Assembly (NCBI RefSeq): GCF_037975245.1
Contig: NC_092580.1
Coordinates: forward strand, 15,115,001-15,152,500
Source: Apostichopus japonicus
Lineage: Eukaryota; Echinodermata; Holothuroidea; Aspidochirotida; Stichopodidae
DNA: 37,500 nucleotides
Direction: 5' to 3'
Below the pieces are notes generated by a model. That model made no database searches. It had not been told where the DNA came from and saw nothing but the letters and a program-made list of their open reading frames with translations. Numbering within the stretch: position 1 is the stretch's first letter; each line of letters opens with the position of its first letter. The translations under genes and the position numbers were made by a program. Positions 27,241 through 36,336 of this stretch are shown here, one piece after another.

Positions 27241-29247
27241 TCATGTTGTTGGTATTTTCAAAATCCTTCTAAATGCTTTTCTGAAGTTACCGTTGCACAT
27301 AGGATAAATAAAAGGATTAAAGGTGGAATTTAAATAACCTAACCAGATCAGAGCATAATGCACAGACGGTGGTATCAAATGTGGCTTAAAGGCGATAATC
27401 AAGAAAGAAATAAAATACGGTAGCCAACAAGTGATAAAACAACCCACAATAATTCCTAGCTGTTTCACCGCTTTTTTCTCGCGGTGCACCGAAAATCGCT
27501 TGATTCTGTTCCGAAGCACTTCCCTCGTGCGGTTCTTGCGAACACTAAATCTAGCGAATGACACTTTGAAGTGGGATAAAAGTGAATTATTCGAACCGAG
27601 GTCCGGACTATCGTCACAGCTGGCACTTCTCGGCAGAGAATCACGATTACCGTTCGGTAGTGAATATCGCGGTTCTTGGAGTCGATTTTTTAGACGTTGC
27701 ACTCTCCTCATACCGCCGACACCAGAGTCAATTGAATTTTGCCTACCTTTCAAAGGCTCCAGTTCACCACGGGAAGCATTCTTGCGATTTCTGGAAGAAC
27801 TTTCTAAAGAAAACGATATTTTCCTTTCGGTTGTATCTCTAGCCGATAACCGAATTTTGTCGGTATCACTACAACTGTTCGTAGCTCGAAGTATCGACTT
27901 TCTCGGGGACGGGATGGCTTTATGCGGCTCGGGTGCACTCTTTATGTCTCTTAAAGGTATCCGTTCATGTCTGTTATTGTTATCGCTCCCTTTGGAGTCG
28001 TGAGAGTCACGTGCCTCGGAGGAACCGTGGTGTTCGGACTGGCTGACGTCTCCTTCGTTGGACACCTCCTGCACTTTCATGAGCGTGGGCACGTGATTGT
28101 TACCGTTCAGAGGAAAGTACCGAGACGTGACGTCATCAGCTGTGCCATCTGGATAATGGATGAAACCAGCGATACCAGTCGTGACAAAAGCCATCTGAGA
28201 GATGCTTCGAAGTTGGTTATCGATTTTGGGTTTTCTTTTATCGCTTAATCGAGAAGATTCGACCGAGTCGGTCTGCATTTCCGAATCACCGGAAGTATTC
28301 CGACTTGAACTGCCCGAGTCGAGCTCTTCATTCCATATCTGTTTCTGTTCGGGACTCAGTAGTTCCTCGATCACGCCGTTCTCGGCGTCTAAATGGGCTT
28401 GCATCGCTGATGAAGTATGATATTTGTCATTGCACGTTCTGGCCGTGTTCATTTTGCCGACTTCCATCTGCGAACGCTTTCTAATCTGACTGTATATACT
28501 GCCGTATAGCACGATCATAAATATCATGGGAACATAGAAATTGATTAAAGCTGTTAAAATTTTGAAATATTGGTTGTCGTAAAACTCCGTATCGCAGTCA
28601 TTGTCGGGAACAATACGTACGCCGGCGTTCATGATGTGATGCCAGAAGACGATAGCCACTATCCAAGTACATGATAGACACCAGACAATAGATATCATTA
28701 GCGCCGCTCTCTTACTGGTCCTCTTCCTCATATATTGCAACGGATTCCTTACTGACCAATAGCGATCCAGAGATAATATAAATAAATTAAAGATGGAAGA
28801 AGTACTCGATACGTAGTCGACGGATAACCACATCTGACAGAGGACTATGCCGTAACTCCATTGGAAGTCGCCCACGAAGTATATAATACTCATAGGCATC
28901 ACGTAGATACCGATAAGGAAATCGGCCACCGCCAGACTACATATGAAATGATTACTCACAGTTTGTAATCGTTTCTCTGTTCTTATTGCATATATGACTA
29001 GGAGGTTCCCAAGGAACGTTATTATGCTGACCAAACTCATTAAGCTCGCGATCGGTAGTTTCAGGTACAACATAATATCCGTGCTATTCAACTCGGGAGG
29101 ACCATTGTCCACGCCGTACGACTCATTGACACACGACGTCTCTAGATATCCTTCCGCGTTAGAAATATAGTCCTGGCTCTCTGCCGAACCGCTGTATAGT
29201 GTCACGATTTCTGTTGAAAGGCTTTGTAAATTTGGTGCTGCAGCCAT
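27241..29247 (-). CDS. HRH1: Histamine H1 receptor-like GPCR, intronless CDS (668 aa)
   Basis: Class A rhodopsin-like receptor for a biogenic amine in the plasma membrane; H1-type receptors couple mainly to Gq (family knowledge). Seen: an N-terminus of about 60 aa with NxS/T sites at N41 and N54; TM1 with N81; TM2 with D109; C137 and C218 for the TM3-ECL2 disulfide; D144-Y145 in TM3; DRY at 161-163; TM4 W189, W195, W202; TM5 K229, T232, N236, F237, P240; an intracellular loop 3 of about 335 aa (254-588); CWLPYF at 607-612 with F615; TM7 I634, Y638, NPFIY 644-648; and a short helix 8 ending IPTT. D144, Y145, S148, T149, W195, K229, N236, W608, Y611, F612, F615 and Y638 match the human H1 ligand-site positions, which separates it from muscarinic (N6.52) and H2 receptors. 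The start has A at -3, G at +4 and an in-frame TAA at 29260-29262. It is longer than human H1 (487 aa), mainly through loop 3, and it lacks the ECL3 cysteines of mammalian H1. Confidence 0.95.
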   Translation of the reverse strand: MAAAPNLQSLSTEIVTLYSGSAESQDYISNAEGYLETSCVNESYGVDNGPPELNSTDIMLYLKLPIASLMSLVSIITFLGNLLVIYAIRTEKRLQTVSNHFICSLAVADFLIGIYVMPMSIIYFVGDFQWSYGIVLCQMWLSVDYVSSTSSIFNLFILSLDRYWSVRNPLQYMRKRTSKRAALMISIVWCLSCTWIVAIVFWHHIMNAGVRIVPDNDCDTEFYDNQYFKILTALINFYVPMIFMIVLYGSIYSQIRKRSQMEVGKMNTARTCNDKYHTSSAMQAHLDAENGVIEELLSPEQKQIWNEELDSGSSSRNTSGDSEMQTDSVESSRLSDKRKPKIDNQLRSISQMAFVTTGIAGFIHYPDGTADDVTSRYFPLNGNNHVPTLMKVQEVSNEGDVSQSEHHGSSEARDSHDSKGSDNNNRHERIPLRDIKSAPEPHKAIPSPRKSILRATNSCSDTDKIRLSARDTTERKISFSLESSSRNRKNASRGELEPLKGRQNSIDSGVGGMRRVQRLKNRLQEPRYSLPNGNRDSLPRSASCDDSPDLGSNNSLLSHFKVSFARFSVRKNRTREVLRNRIKRFSVHREKKAVKQLGIIVGCFITCWLPYFISFLIIAFKPHLIPPSVHYALIWLGYLNSTFNPFIYPMCNGNFRKAFRRILKIPTT

Positions 29248-29373
29248 TATGACGTACTTTTAACTGATGTAGCGATCCGTTTGCCATCCGCATCACGTCA
29301 TTCAAGGCCGTGTGATGTACAGACGTTGGTGAGGTTCCCCCGCTGCACTCATTTCGAGGACCAGCTTACACCC
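29248..29373 (-). other. Predicted 5'UTR part of the receptor's coding exon
   Basis: These 126 bases lie between a strong acceptor and the receptor ATG on the minus strand. They carry the in-frame TAA that fixes the start codon. Vertebrate H1 genes also keep the coding region in one exon behind non-coding 5' exons (family knowledge). The exon boundary here is inferred from sequence alone. Confidence 0.5.
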
Positions 29374-29412
29374 CTGTATAGAGAGAGAGAGAGAAAAGAG
29401 AACAGAGTAATA
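29374..29412 (-). promoter_or_regulatory. Predicted 3' splice site (5'UTR intron acceptor)
   Basis: On the minus strand a CT-rich tract, including (CT)n, runs directly into TATACAG followed by GGG. The AG falls at 29374-29375. A TTAC branch-point-like motif with its A at 29408 sits about 34 nt upstream of the exon. Tract, branch site and AG together make a textbook acceptor just upstream of the receptor start codon. The matching donor was not identified. Confidence 0.55.
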
Positions 29413-30820
29413 TTATGCCGGGCGGGGATTTAGTCTTAATGGTCGTTCAGATATCGATGCAAACAGTAGAACTGTATGGTGACATATATCATTGGAAAGT
29501 TTCGATTAAAAAATAATATACCAGCTTATGTGATAAAATGTTGAGTCATTTGTTTAGAGAAAAATATGAATTAATGATGAAGATGTGAAATTTCATTTCT
29601 TCAGATCTCTTTGATAACATCTATCACTGTAAACACAACCAATACAACTGTATACCAATAACGTCATAACAAAAAAATATGCATGACATAAATGGCGTGT
29701 TTGACGCCAAGATAATGGTTATGAAAGGTAATCGCTTTACTGCATTGAGATCCAATGTCTGTTATTTGCATCAGTTAAAATGTTAACAATTTGCTCGTCA
29801 TAGGAATAACCACATTGAAATTTCTATATGAAATGAGAATGTAGTGAAACTTGTGAGGTATACTAAGTCGATAATTTTCGACATAAATGTCGAAATTGAG
29901 CTTATTCGTCGGAATGTTGACTTTCAATAAATATATTTAAAAAAAAATTAAATGAACAGAAGTAATAGTAGTGAAAAGTGCACGGTTCATCCCGGAGGCT
30001 CTTCAAAGTGTGCAGCATATCTATAAGTCCGTTTCAAAGAGCATGATACTTTATACGTAATGTATTCTTGTTTAAGGAAATGTTTGGCATAGTTAAGCAG
30101 TCGAACTATATACAGAATTGTCATCACCTAATTTCAAATGGCTGTAGGGGAAACGTATATAGAACATCCCACATACTGTCAAAGTGTGAAAACAGGTGGA
30201 TGGTTGTGTTCCATTATACTTAAACTATATTAATCCCTGTGAGTATTTCCTATTCCCCTATACCAATGCTATACACTACTCGCATTTAACGTAAACTTAA
30301 TTCCTACTTTCACAGTTTGGTGCAATCAGTCGCTAAATTGAGTCACATCACCATGGTAATATTGTAGCAGTTTTCATGCCTTTCTCGTCCCTAAAAATTA
30401 TCTCTGAAGTAGAATGAAGACAAACACGTCGTTTGCTAGATTTAACTGAGCTTAAATAGTCACCATGTTAATAATGTTGTAGCAGTTTTTAATGCCTTCA
30501 GTTGTGTTTTGAAGTGAGAGAAAGCTACAGTACGAGAAAAAAAAATATCTTGTTGGCCTGTACAGATAACCGAATTTCTTTGACTATAAAATTCATTTTT
30601 GTTGAACGTGCATTTGTATCCTAACTTGTTGTCCCTAAACATGTCGTACCCCAAAAAGTCGCCTTTTTAGTGTAAATTGGAATCGAACAATGATATAACC
30701 CATACTTTAGCTTCACAAAAGGAATTGAATATTGAGTTTCAAGTACCAACCGTTCTTGTGGTTGCAAACAGTTGTGAGTAATAAAGAAAGCATAAATGTC
30801 AATGTTAGGATACGAAAGAT
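29413..30820. other. Region upstream of the receptor, probable 5'UTR intron
   Basis: If the acceptor at 29374 is used, this is intronic on the minus strand. No first exon or promoter could be identified with confidence, and no other gene is visible. Confidence 0.4.
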
Positions 30821-30887
30821 ATATATATATATATTATATTATATATATATATATATTATATTATATTATATATATATATATATATTA
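30821..30887. repeat. (TA)n / TATTA microsatellite
   Basis: TA units interspersed with TATTATATTA blocks. They directly precede the 34-bp segment shared with 9270-9305. Confidence 0.9.
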
Positions 30888-30918
30888 AAACCTGAACAGA
30901 AAAACAACGTCAGAAGTC
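30885..30918. repeat. Dispersed short repeat at the edge of a TA array
   Basis: TTAAAACCTGA, a variable linker, then ACAACGTCAGAAGTC. The same arrangement is found at 9270-9305. Both copies start exactly where a (TA)n array ends. Confidence 0.7.
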
Positions 30919-33366
30919 CTGAATACTCTGAACGTAGGATATACTCAACTGTTGTACTGCTTATTCGCATGATATGATGAACTATTTACCAAAATCTAAT
31001 ACAATTTCAGAATTACTGCATGGTTATTATATGTTCCGGTATATAGGTAACGGAATGCAAATTCCCAATAGGAAATCAACTCGGATCGGTCAGATATGAC
31101 TTTACGACTAAAGCCATTAGCAAATTAGGTTACGAACGATTTTTGTAGCATCTATACGTAACACTGGATTGAGGAGGAAATTGTGGTATTGCTGTACGGA
31201 ATTGAACGAGACACCGGGGTACTGGTAGGGTCGGGAGGGAAGGTGGGGGAGGGTATTGGAGGGTACGGAAGGGATGGAGGGACGAAGCCGTCGTTTAAAA
31301 ACCATTAGTTACGGAGAACATACTTCCGGTTGATACTGTCTTCGGTTTTCCGTGTCCATGTACTTGCCCGTGTGTTTGTGGGTTCGCGATGGACATACCC
31401 ATTAGCCCCACAGAACCAATGCATGGGCTAAAATGACTTGGAATCTGGTAACTTTAGAGTGTTATATATTATACCACTATATTTACGTATAAGGTGTCAA
31501 TATGTTGAAATGAAGAGTAAGGAATATTTGGCTTAATATTTGCACAACAATCTCTGAACTAGACTCAATTGCTTGATTTAAAAGAAAACAACACTGGTTA
31601 AGATGAATGAGGATTAGCGGGTTGAATCTGTGAACATATCTATGTCCATGCACGCGCATAGCTAGAATTTAAGGCGTTTTATTTAGAAGTAAACTACAAA
31701 CGATTCCTTTATACGCCATGTTTTGTTTAAAAGAAAAAAAACAGATTTAGCAATGATAATCGAACGGCTTGAACTTAATCTGAACTTGTATTGACTGTTT
31801 GATTAATGGCCTAAGGCAAAATTAGAAATTTCTAGAGTTCGTTACAATTAGTCTTCTGCTTGAATGAAGAGAGTGTATATTATTCTCATGAGAAAATCAA
31901 ACTCTGAAAGAACCACGATTTACGTCTTAATCTAGTTCTAGATACTTTAACTTTGATATAGATATCTATCTATGTATATACAGATATGATAGTATAGTCA
32001 GTTCTGGAGACTCAAAGCGACCTTACAATATCACCATTGAGCGGTAGCGTGTTTGCATAATATCTTGTGTAAACATATACCGTATAGCAAAGCGAGAAAA
32101 CTAGAGATCTAGTTACAACTAATAGACGAAGGAATTGGTACAGATCAGATATGTCAACGAGAAATTATAACTAAGATCCGGTCACGGAGTTGCCGAAGGT
32201 GAAGCTTGGGGAGGTGGTGCATGGGGTGGGGTGATGGTAATGGTTCCTTGGTGAGTGTTTACTTGTTAATTATGCCATTAATTCTTTTTAAAAACATATT
32301 TATAGTGAATTATCAGTATTTCCTTATACTCAGCTTAAGTTGGATGGAGGATATGATGAGAGGTTCTATTGTAACGGACATGAACTTTTAGCTTCACAGG
32401 AGTCCACTGGTGTCATTTTTCAGTTTCAGCTAACTATTAGAGTTCCTTAGTTAGATTAAAAATGGTATTCCAAATACAATTGGATTGAATAATATATTGC
32501 GTAATTTCGATAGAATGTTCAATCTATAACATTGGGACAATTGATATGTACTTATACCGAAATCAAACTCTTCCTCCCTCCAGGCTTCTCATTATACCAA
32601 AAGTGATGGCTAAACCTGATAAAGGCAAACTGCAGATATGAAATTACCACTTACTGAACTCTTTCTACAGACTACATTATGTACAACCTTGAACATACCC
32701 ACTTCACTGTCGCGGGTATATGTTGTCCCTTTTGAGCTGGAGCTATATACCGCTTGCAATAAACATGTTCCTCCTGTGGAAGACACGGTAGGCTACTCTT
32801 TAGGCGCCAATGTTGATAATAACTGTAAACGAACATGCGCCAAATTGTACCCGCATTTCCTGCTGCCCGATAATGAGCAAAACATTGAATCTTTCAACGA
32901 TTCCATTCATAATATTTTTTTCTAGGGCAAGCTGCTGACGGCAGAATAGATTCTGCGAATTTAGGTCATTGATTGTACAGTTGTGTTAACAAATGTGATT
33001 CACATGATAGTAACATTCGGCATTCAATTAACACACAAAGAGAGAACTTTATCGAACGATAGATATACCGAGTAGATACAGCGAAAGTTTACTCAACCCT
33101 TTTCAGAAATGTATACATACGGCACTAATACTGGTATAATATGATTATTGCGTATTGTATCAGAAAAGCTGGTAAACAAATCTATATAGAAATAAAATCT
33201 CGTAATTCGTAACTATCAAGCTCGGTTTATTTAGTTTTGGGCTGACTGGTCGTGATTTGAATGTCGCTTCAACTTAAAGCAGTAGTCAGCTTCAAAAACA
33301 CTATCGGTCCTCGCTGGTCTCACAAATATCGTTGGAGATTATTCTTTGTAGTAAGATATGTTATAG
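30919..33366. other. Intergenic, no gene recognised
   Basis: Includes a G-rich tract at 31228-31283. A 95-codon frame at 32638-32925 has acceptor-like pyrimidine tracts before and at its end, but no recognisable domain, so it is not called. Confidence 0.45.
31228..31283 (+). other. G-quadruplex-type G-rich tract
   Basis: Successive G runs (GGG, GGG, GGG, GGGGG, GGG) with 1-5 nt loops at 31228-31253, followed by more GGG/GG blocks. This meets the usual G3+N1-7 pattern. Confidence 0.6.
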
Positions 33367-34226
33367 CAGATAATTGTGAAGAAAAAACAGTTTACAGATA
33401 AACGGTAGTGCAGACATACTGCAGTCTGTTCACATGGTCTGTTCCCTTTTTTGTAATCTATTGTAGCCGATTATTGTAAAACAGTTAACAGATAAACGGT
33501 AGTGCAGACATACTGCAGTCTGTTCACATGGTCTGTTCCCTTTTGTTGTAATCTATTGTAGTCGACAATTGTAAAACAGTTTACAGATAAACGGTAGTGC
33601 AGACATACTGCAGTCTGTTCATATGGTCTGTTCCCTTTTTTGTAATCTATTGTAGTCGATAATTGTAAAACAGTTTACAGATGCACGGTATAACAGACAT
33701 ACTACAGTCTGTACATATGGTCTGTTCCCTTTGTTGTAATCTATTGCAGTCGATAATTGTAAAACAGTTTACAGATGCACGGTATAACAGACATACTGCA
33801 GTCTGTACATATGGTCTGTTCCCTTTGTTGTAATCTATTGTAGTCGATAATTGTAAAACAGTTTACAGATGCACGGTATAACAGACATACTGCAGTCTGT
33901 ACATATGGTCTGTTCCCTTTGTTATAATTTATTTTAGTCGATAATTGTAAAACAGTTTACAGATAAACGGTAGAACAGACATACTGCAGTCTTTTCACGT
34001 GGTCTATTCCCTTTTTTGTAATATATTGTAGTGGATAATAGTAAAACAGTTTACAGGTCAACGGTAGTACAGACATATTCAGTCTGTTCACATGGTCTGT
34101 TCCCTTTGTTGTAATCTATTGCAGTAGATAATTGTTAAACAGTTTACAGATAAACGGTAGAACAGATATATCGTACGTAGTCTGATCACGTTGTATACGA
34201 TGATACATATAGTAATCAATAATTGC
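33367..34226. repeat. 94-bp tandem repeat array, about 9 copies
   Basis: The anchor CAGTTTACAG (one copy CAGTTAACAG) starts at 33388, 33482, 33577, 33671, 33765, 33859, 33953, 34047 and 34140, so spacing is 93-95 bp. Most units carry the palindrome ACTGCAGT. CTGCAG (PstI) occurs at 33419, 33513, 33608, 33797, 33890 and 33984. Units 4-6 share variants (GATGCACGGTATAACAGAC, TACATATGG) not seen in units 1-3. The last unit is degraded. Confidence 0.95.
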
Positions 34227-34437
34227 AATGGTCTATCTAGACAAACACTCGTACATGCCCATGGTATTCACACTTTTGTGCTTGGTGACCCCAATTTTCA
34301 CCTTCAGCGGTGGACATTGTGGTCTTGAGAAGGTGTCAACCGGAATGAGGTATACCTCCCCCTTTGAGACCCCACAACAATTTTGGGCAACATTAACATG
34401 GGTCGCGAACCCCGCTTTGAATACCAGTGGCATTGCC

Positions 34438-34612
34438 CTACTGCAGACTGTATACGCTGTCTGTTCGCTTTCTAGTAATCTACTGGGGACAGTATTTATT
34501 AACACATATGTTACATACTGCAGACTGTACGCTGTCTGTTCGCTTTCTAGTAATCTACTGGGGACAGTATTTATTGACACATATGTTACATACTGCAGAC
34601 TACGCTGTTGTT
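34438..34612. repeat. 75-77-bp tandem repeat related to the 94-bp array
   Basis: CTGCAGACTG starts at 34441, 34518 and 34593. The unit ACTGCAGACTGT...TGTCTGTTCGCTTTCTAGTAATCTACTG aligns with part of the 94-bp unit, so it is a shortened, diverged relative. Because 75 is a multiple of three, a 137-codon frame crosses it and repeats a 25-residue block. That frame is a repeat artefact. Confidence 0.85.
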
Positions 34613-34920
34613 TCCACTCCGGTCGTCTACATGTTCTCTAAGCCATACATCAATATTACACACATCATACAAAGTATATACGTTGTCTGTTAAACCTTAA
34701 TAAGTTTATGTCAGTCAGTCGATAATTTTATTGATAGTCCTCATGCATAGATCACATTAGTAATCCATAGTTTATTCGGTAATTATAAGGGTCCTTATTG
34801 TTACCACAGATAAGACATAATGTAGGTCTTGTCCATCTGGTAATGTTATGCCATTACAAAACTGAGTGGCACACATTCTTACGCACATAATATTACAGAC
34901 ATAGTACATTGTATATACGA
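34613..34920. other. Degraded continuation of the satellite array
   Basis: Scattered remnants of the 94-bp unit are visible, such as GTCAGTCGATAATTTTATTG and ATTACAGACATAGTACATTG. No gene. Confidence 0.45.
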
Positions 34921-35197
34921 CAGGGACGGATCCTGGATATAATAAAAAGGGGGTGGGTCATTGAAAGCGACTGTCATGTTTAGGAGCATCTGGGGGTCCT
35001 CCTCCAGTAAAAGAGAAAAATAAGGGGGAGAGAAGAAAATGGTGCCTTCCGAGGCATATTTAGGCTATAAATTAGGTCTTTAATATGTCATTATAACTAC
35101 TTTAAATTTGCTTTCGTGTGAGGTTGAAAAAAATACAATAGTTGAGGGGAGGGGCAAGGGGGGGTCAGAACATCCAAACCACCTGATCCGCTCCTTT
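34921..35197. mobile_element. Probable hAT-like MITE, about 277 bp
   Basis: The left end CAGGGACGGATCC is imperfectly inverted at the right end CTGATCCGCTCCTTT. The G-rich interior has CATCTGGGGGTCCTCCTCC, a common hAT MITE feature. It interrupts the degraded satellite DNA. No target duplication recognised. Confidence 0.6.
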
Positions 35198-35314
35198 ACT
35201 CTGTCTGCTTTACATAGCCTATAATAATCCATTGAGTCAGTATAGATAACTGACTTTGCTCCATATCTCCTATATTATATAATCTACTTTAATCGATAAT
35301 TATAACGGTTCGTT

Positions 35315-35652
35315 CAGTGGTGTAGGAAGGTACTTTGGAGTAGGGGGGGGGTCTAAGGGGAGGGGGTTCCCCCCTCGTCTTTGGATTTGTTTTGCATTTC
35401 CAGGTGGCCTCAGATGCAATTTGGTGCAATATAGCACACTTCAACACCCACTCCATTTTGTAAATAATTTTGCATTTTCACCAGGCCTTAGATGCAATTT
35501 GGTGCTCCAAATGAGATTTTTTTTCTCATTTGGAAATGAAAAAGGGGTTTTCTGACTTGCGAAGCGGGGGGGGGGGGCGGAATGATACTTCCTTCCCCCA
35601 TATTTTTCACTGGGGGGCTGGCGCCCCCCAGCCCCCGGTTCCAACGCCCTTG
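35315..35652. mobile_element. hAT-like MITE, 338 bp, perfect 8-bp TSD
   Basis: Second copy of the family at 16985. The ends are CAGTGGTGTAGGAAGG and CCGGTTCCAACGCCCTTG, with GGTTCGTT exactly duplicated at 35307-35314 and 35653-35660. It is shorter than the first copy by a deletion after the left terminus. The core is nearly identical. It is inserted just after satellite-like sequence (TCGATAATTATAACGG). Confidence 0.92.
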
Positions 35653-35717
35653 GGTTCGTTATTGGTATCACAGACAAAACTCTGTAAGCTAGCGAAAGAA
35701 CTGTTAATAATATACAC

Positions 35718-36336
35718 CAGGGATTCCATAAATGTGGTGCATGAACCCCCAGGGGTGCGTGAGTCCATCCCAGGGGGTTCGTGAGACGTTTCTGAGAGTC
35801 AAAACTAGAATAATTTTTGTTGAACTAAAATCTGATATATCATATAACTTAGTCATGTACAAAAGTCATACCTATATCGACAAATTCTTTTCGCGTTCCA
35901 TACGCATATGTTGCCATAGTAGTACCGTACCGTGCATGTGATCAATAACTGAATTATGAAACAGACACAGGCCGCATGACTTTGGTGAAGTTGGTGTACG
36001 CATAAAGAGCTGAGAAAGTAACTGAAAGGTTGGCCAAAGTAATTATTATTATTTTGAAAATTCCAGATGACCTCCATTTTGCCCGACACAAAGCAAAGTT
36101 AGCATAAATTCATGCTTGAAATTGTTGTTGAGTGACAACATGCAGTCACTAGCCTGTTTTAACATGATATACCAGTTCAATATTACACTATGAACTTGAT
36201 CTCTTACGAAGCACTGTTATGCGTATTATAGTATAATAATGACTCAGATCGTGTCTCGAAAGTTGGGGGTTCGTGGACAACTCTGACATCCACAGGGGGT
36301 TCGTGAGGGGGGGGGGATAAAGTTAGGGAAACCCTG
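35718..36336. mobile_element. hAT-like non-autonomous element, 619 bp
   Basis: The left end CAGGGATTCCATAAATG is inverted as TTAGGGAAACCCTG on the right, with mismatches. Inside each end lies a GGGGTTCGTGAG or GGGGTGCGTGAG block. CAGGGNTTCC ends with nearby GGGTTCGTGAG are known for a group of hAT transposons (recalled, not searched). The flanks ATATACAC and GTCTATAC match at 5 of 8 positions. No transposase frame survives. Confidence 0.65.

Noticed and set aside
27431-28003. 190-codon plus-strand frame opposite the receptor
   Set aside because: It is antisense to the receptor's loop 3, has no recognisable domain, and is explained as a shadow of the real gene.
32638-32925. 95-codon frame with nearby acceptor-like pyrimidine tracts
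   Set aside because: A stop codon closes the frame upstream between the candidate acceptor at about 32582 and the ATG. No domain recognised.
34228-34641. 137-codon frame with a repeated 25-residue block
   Set aside because: The repetition comes from the 75-77-bp tandem DNA repeat. It sits in decayed satellite sequence and resembles no protein.
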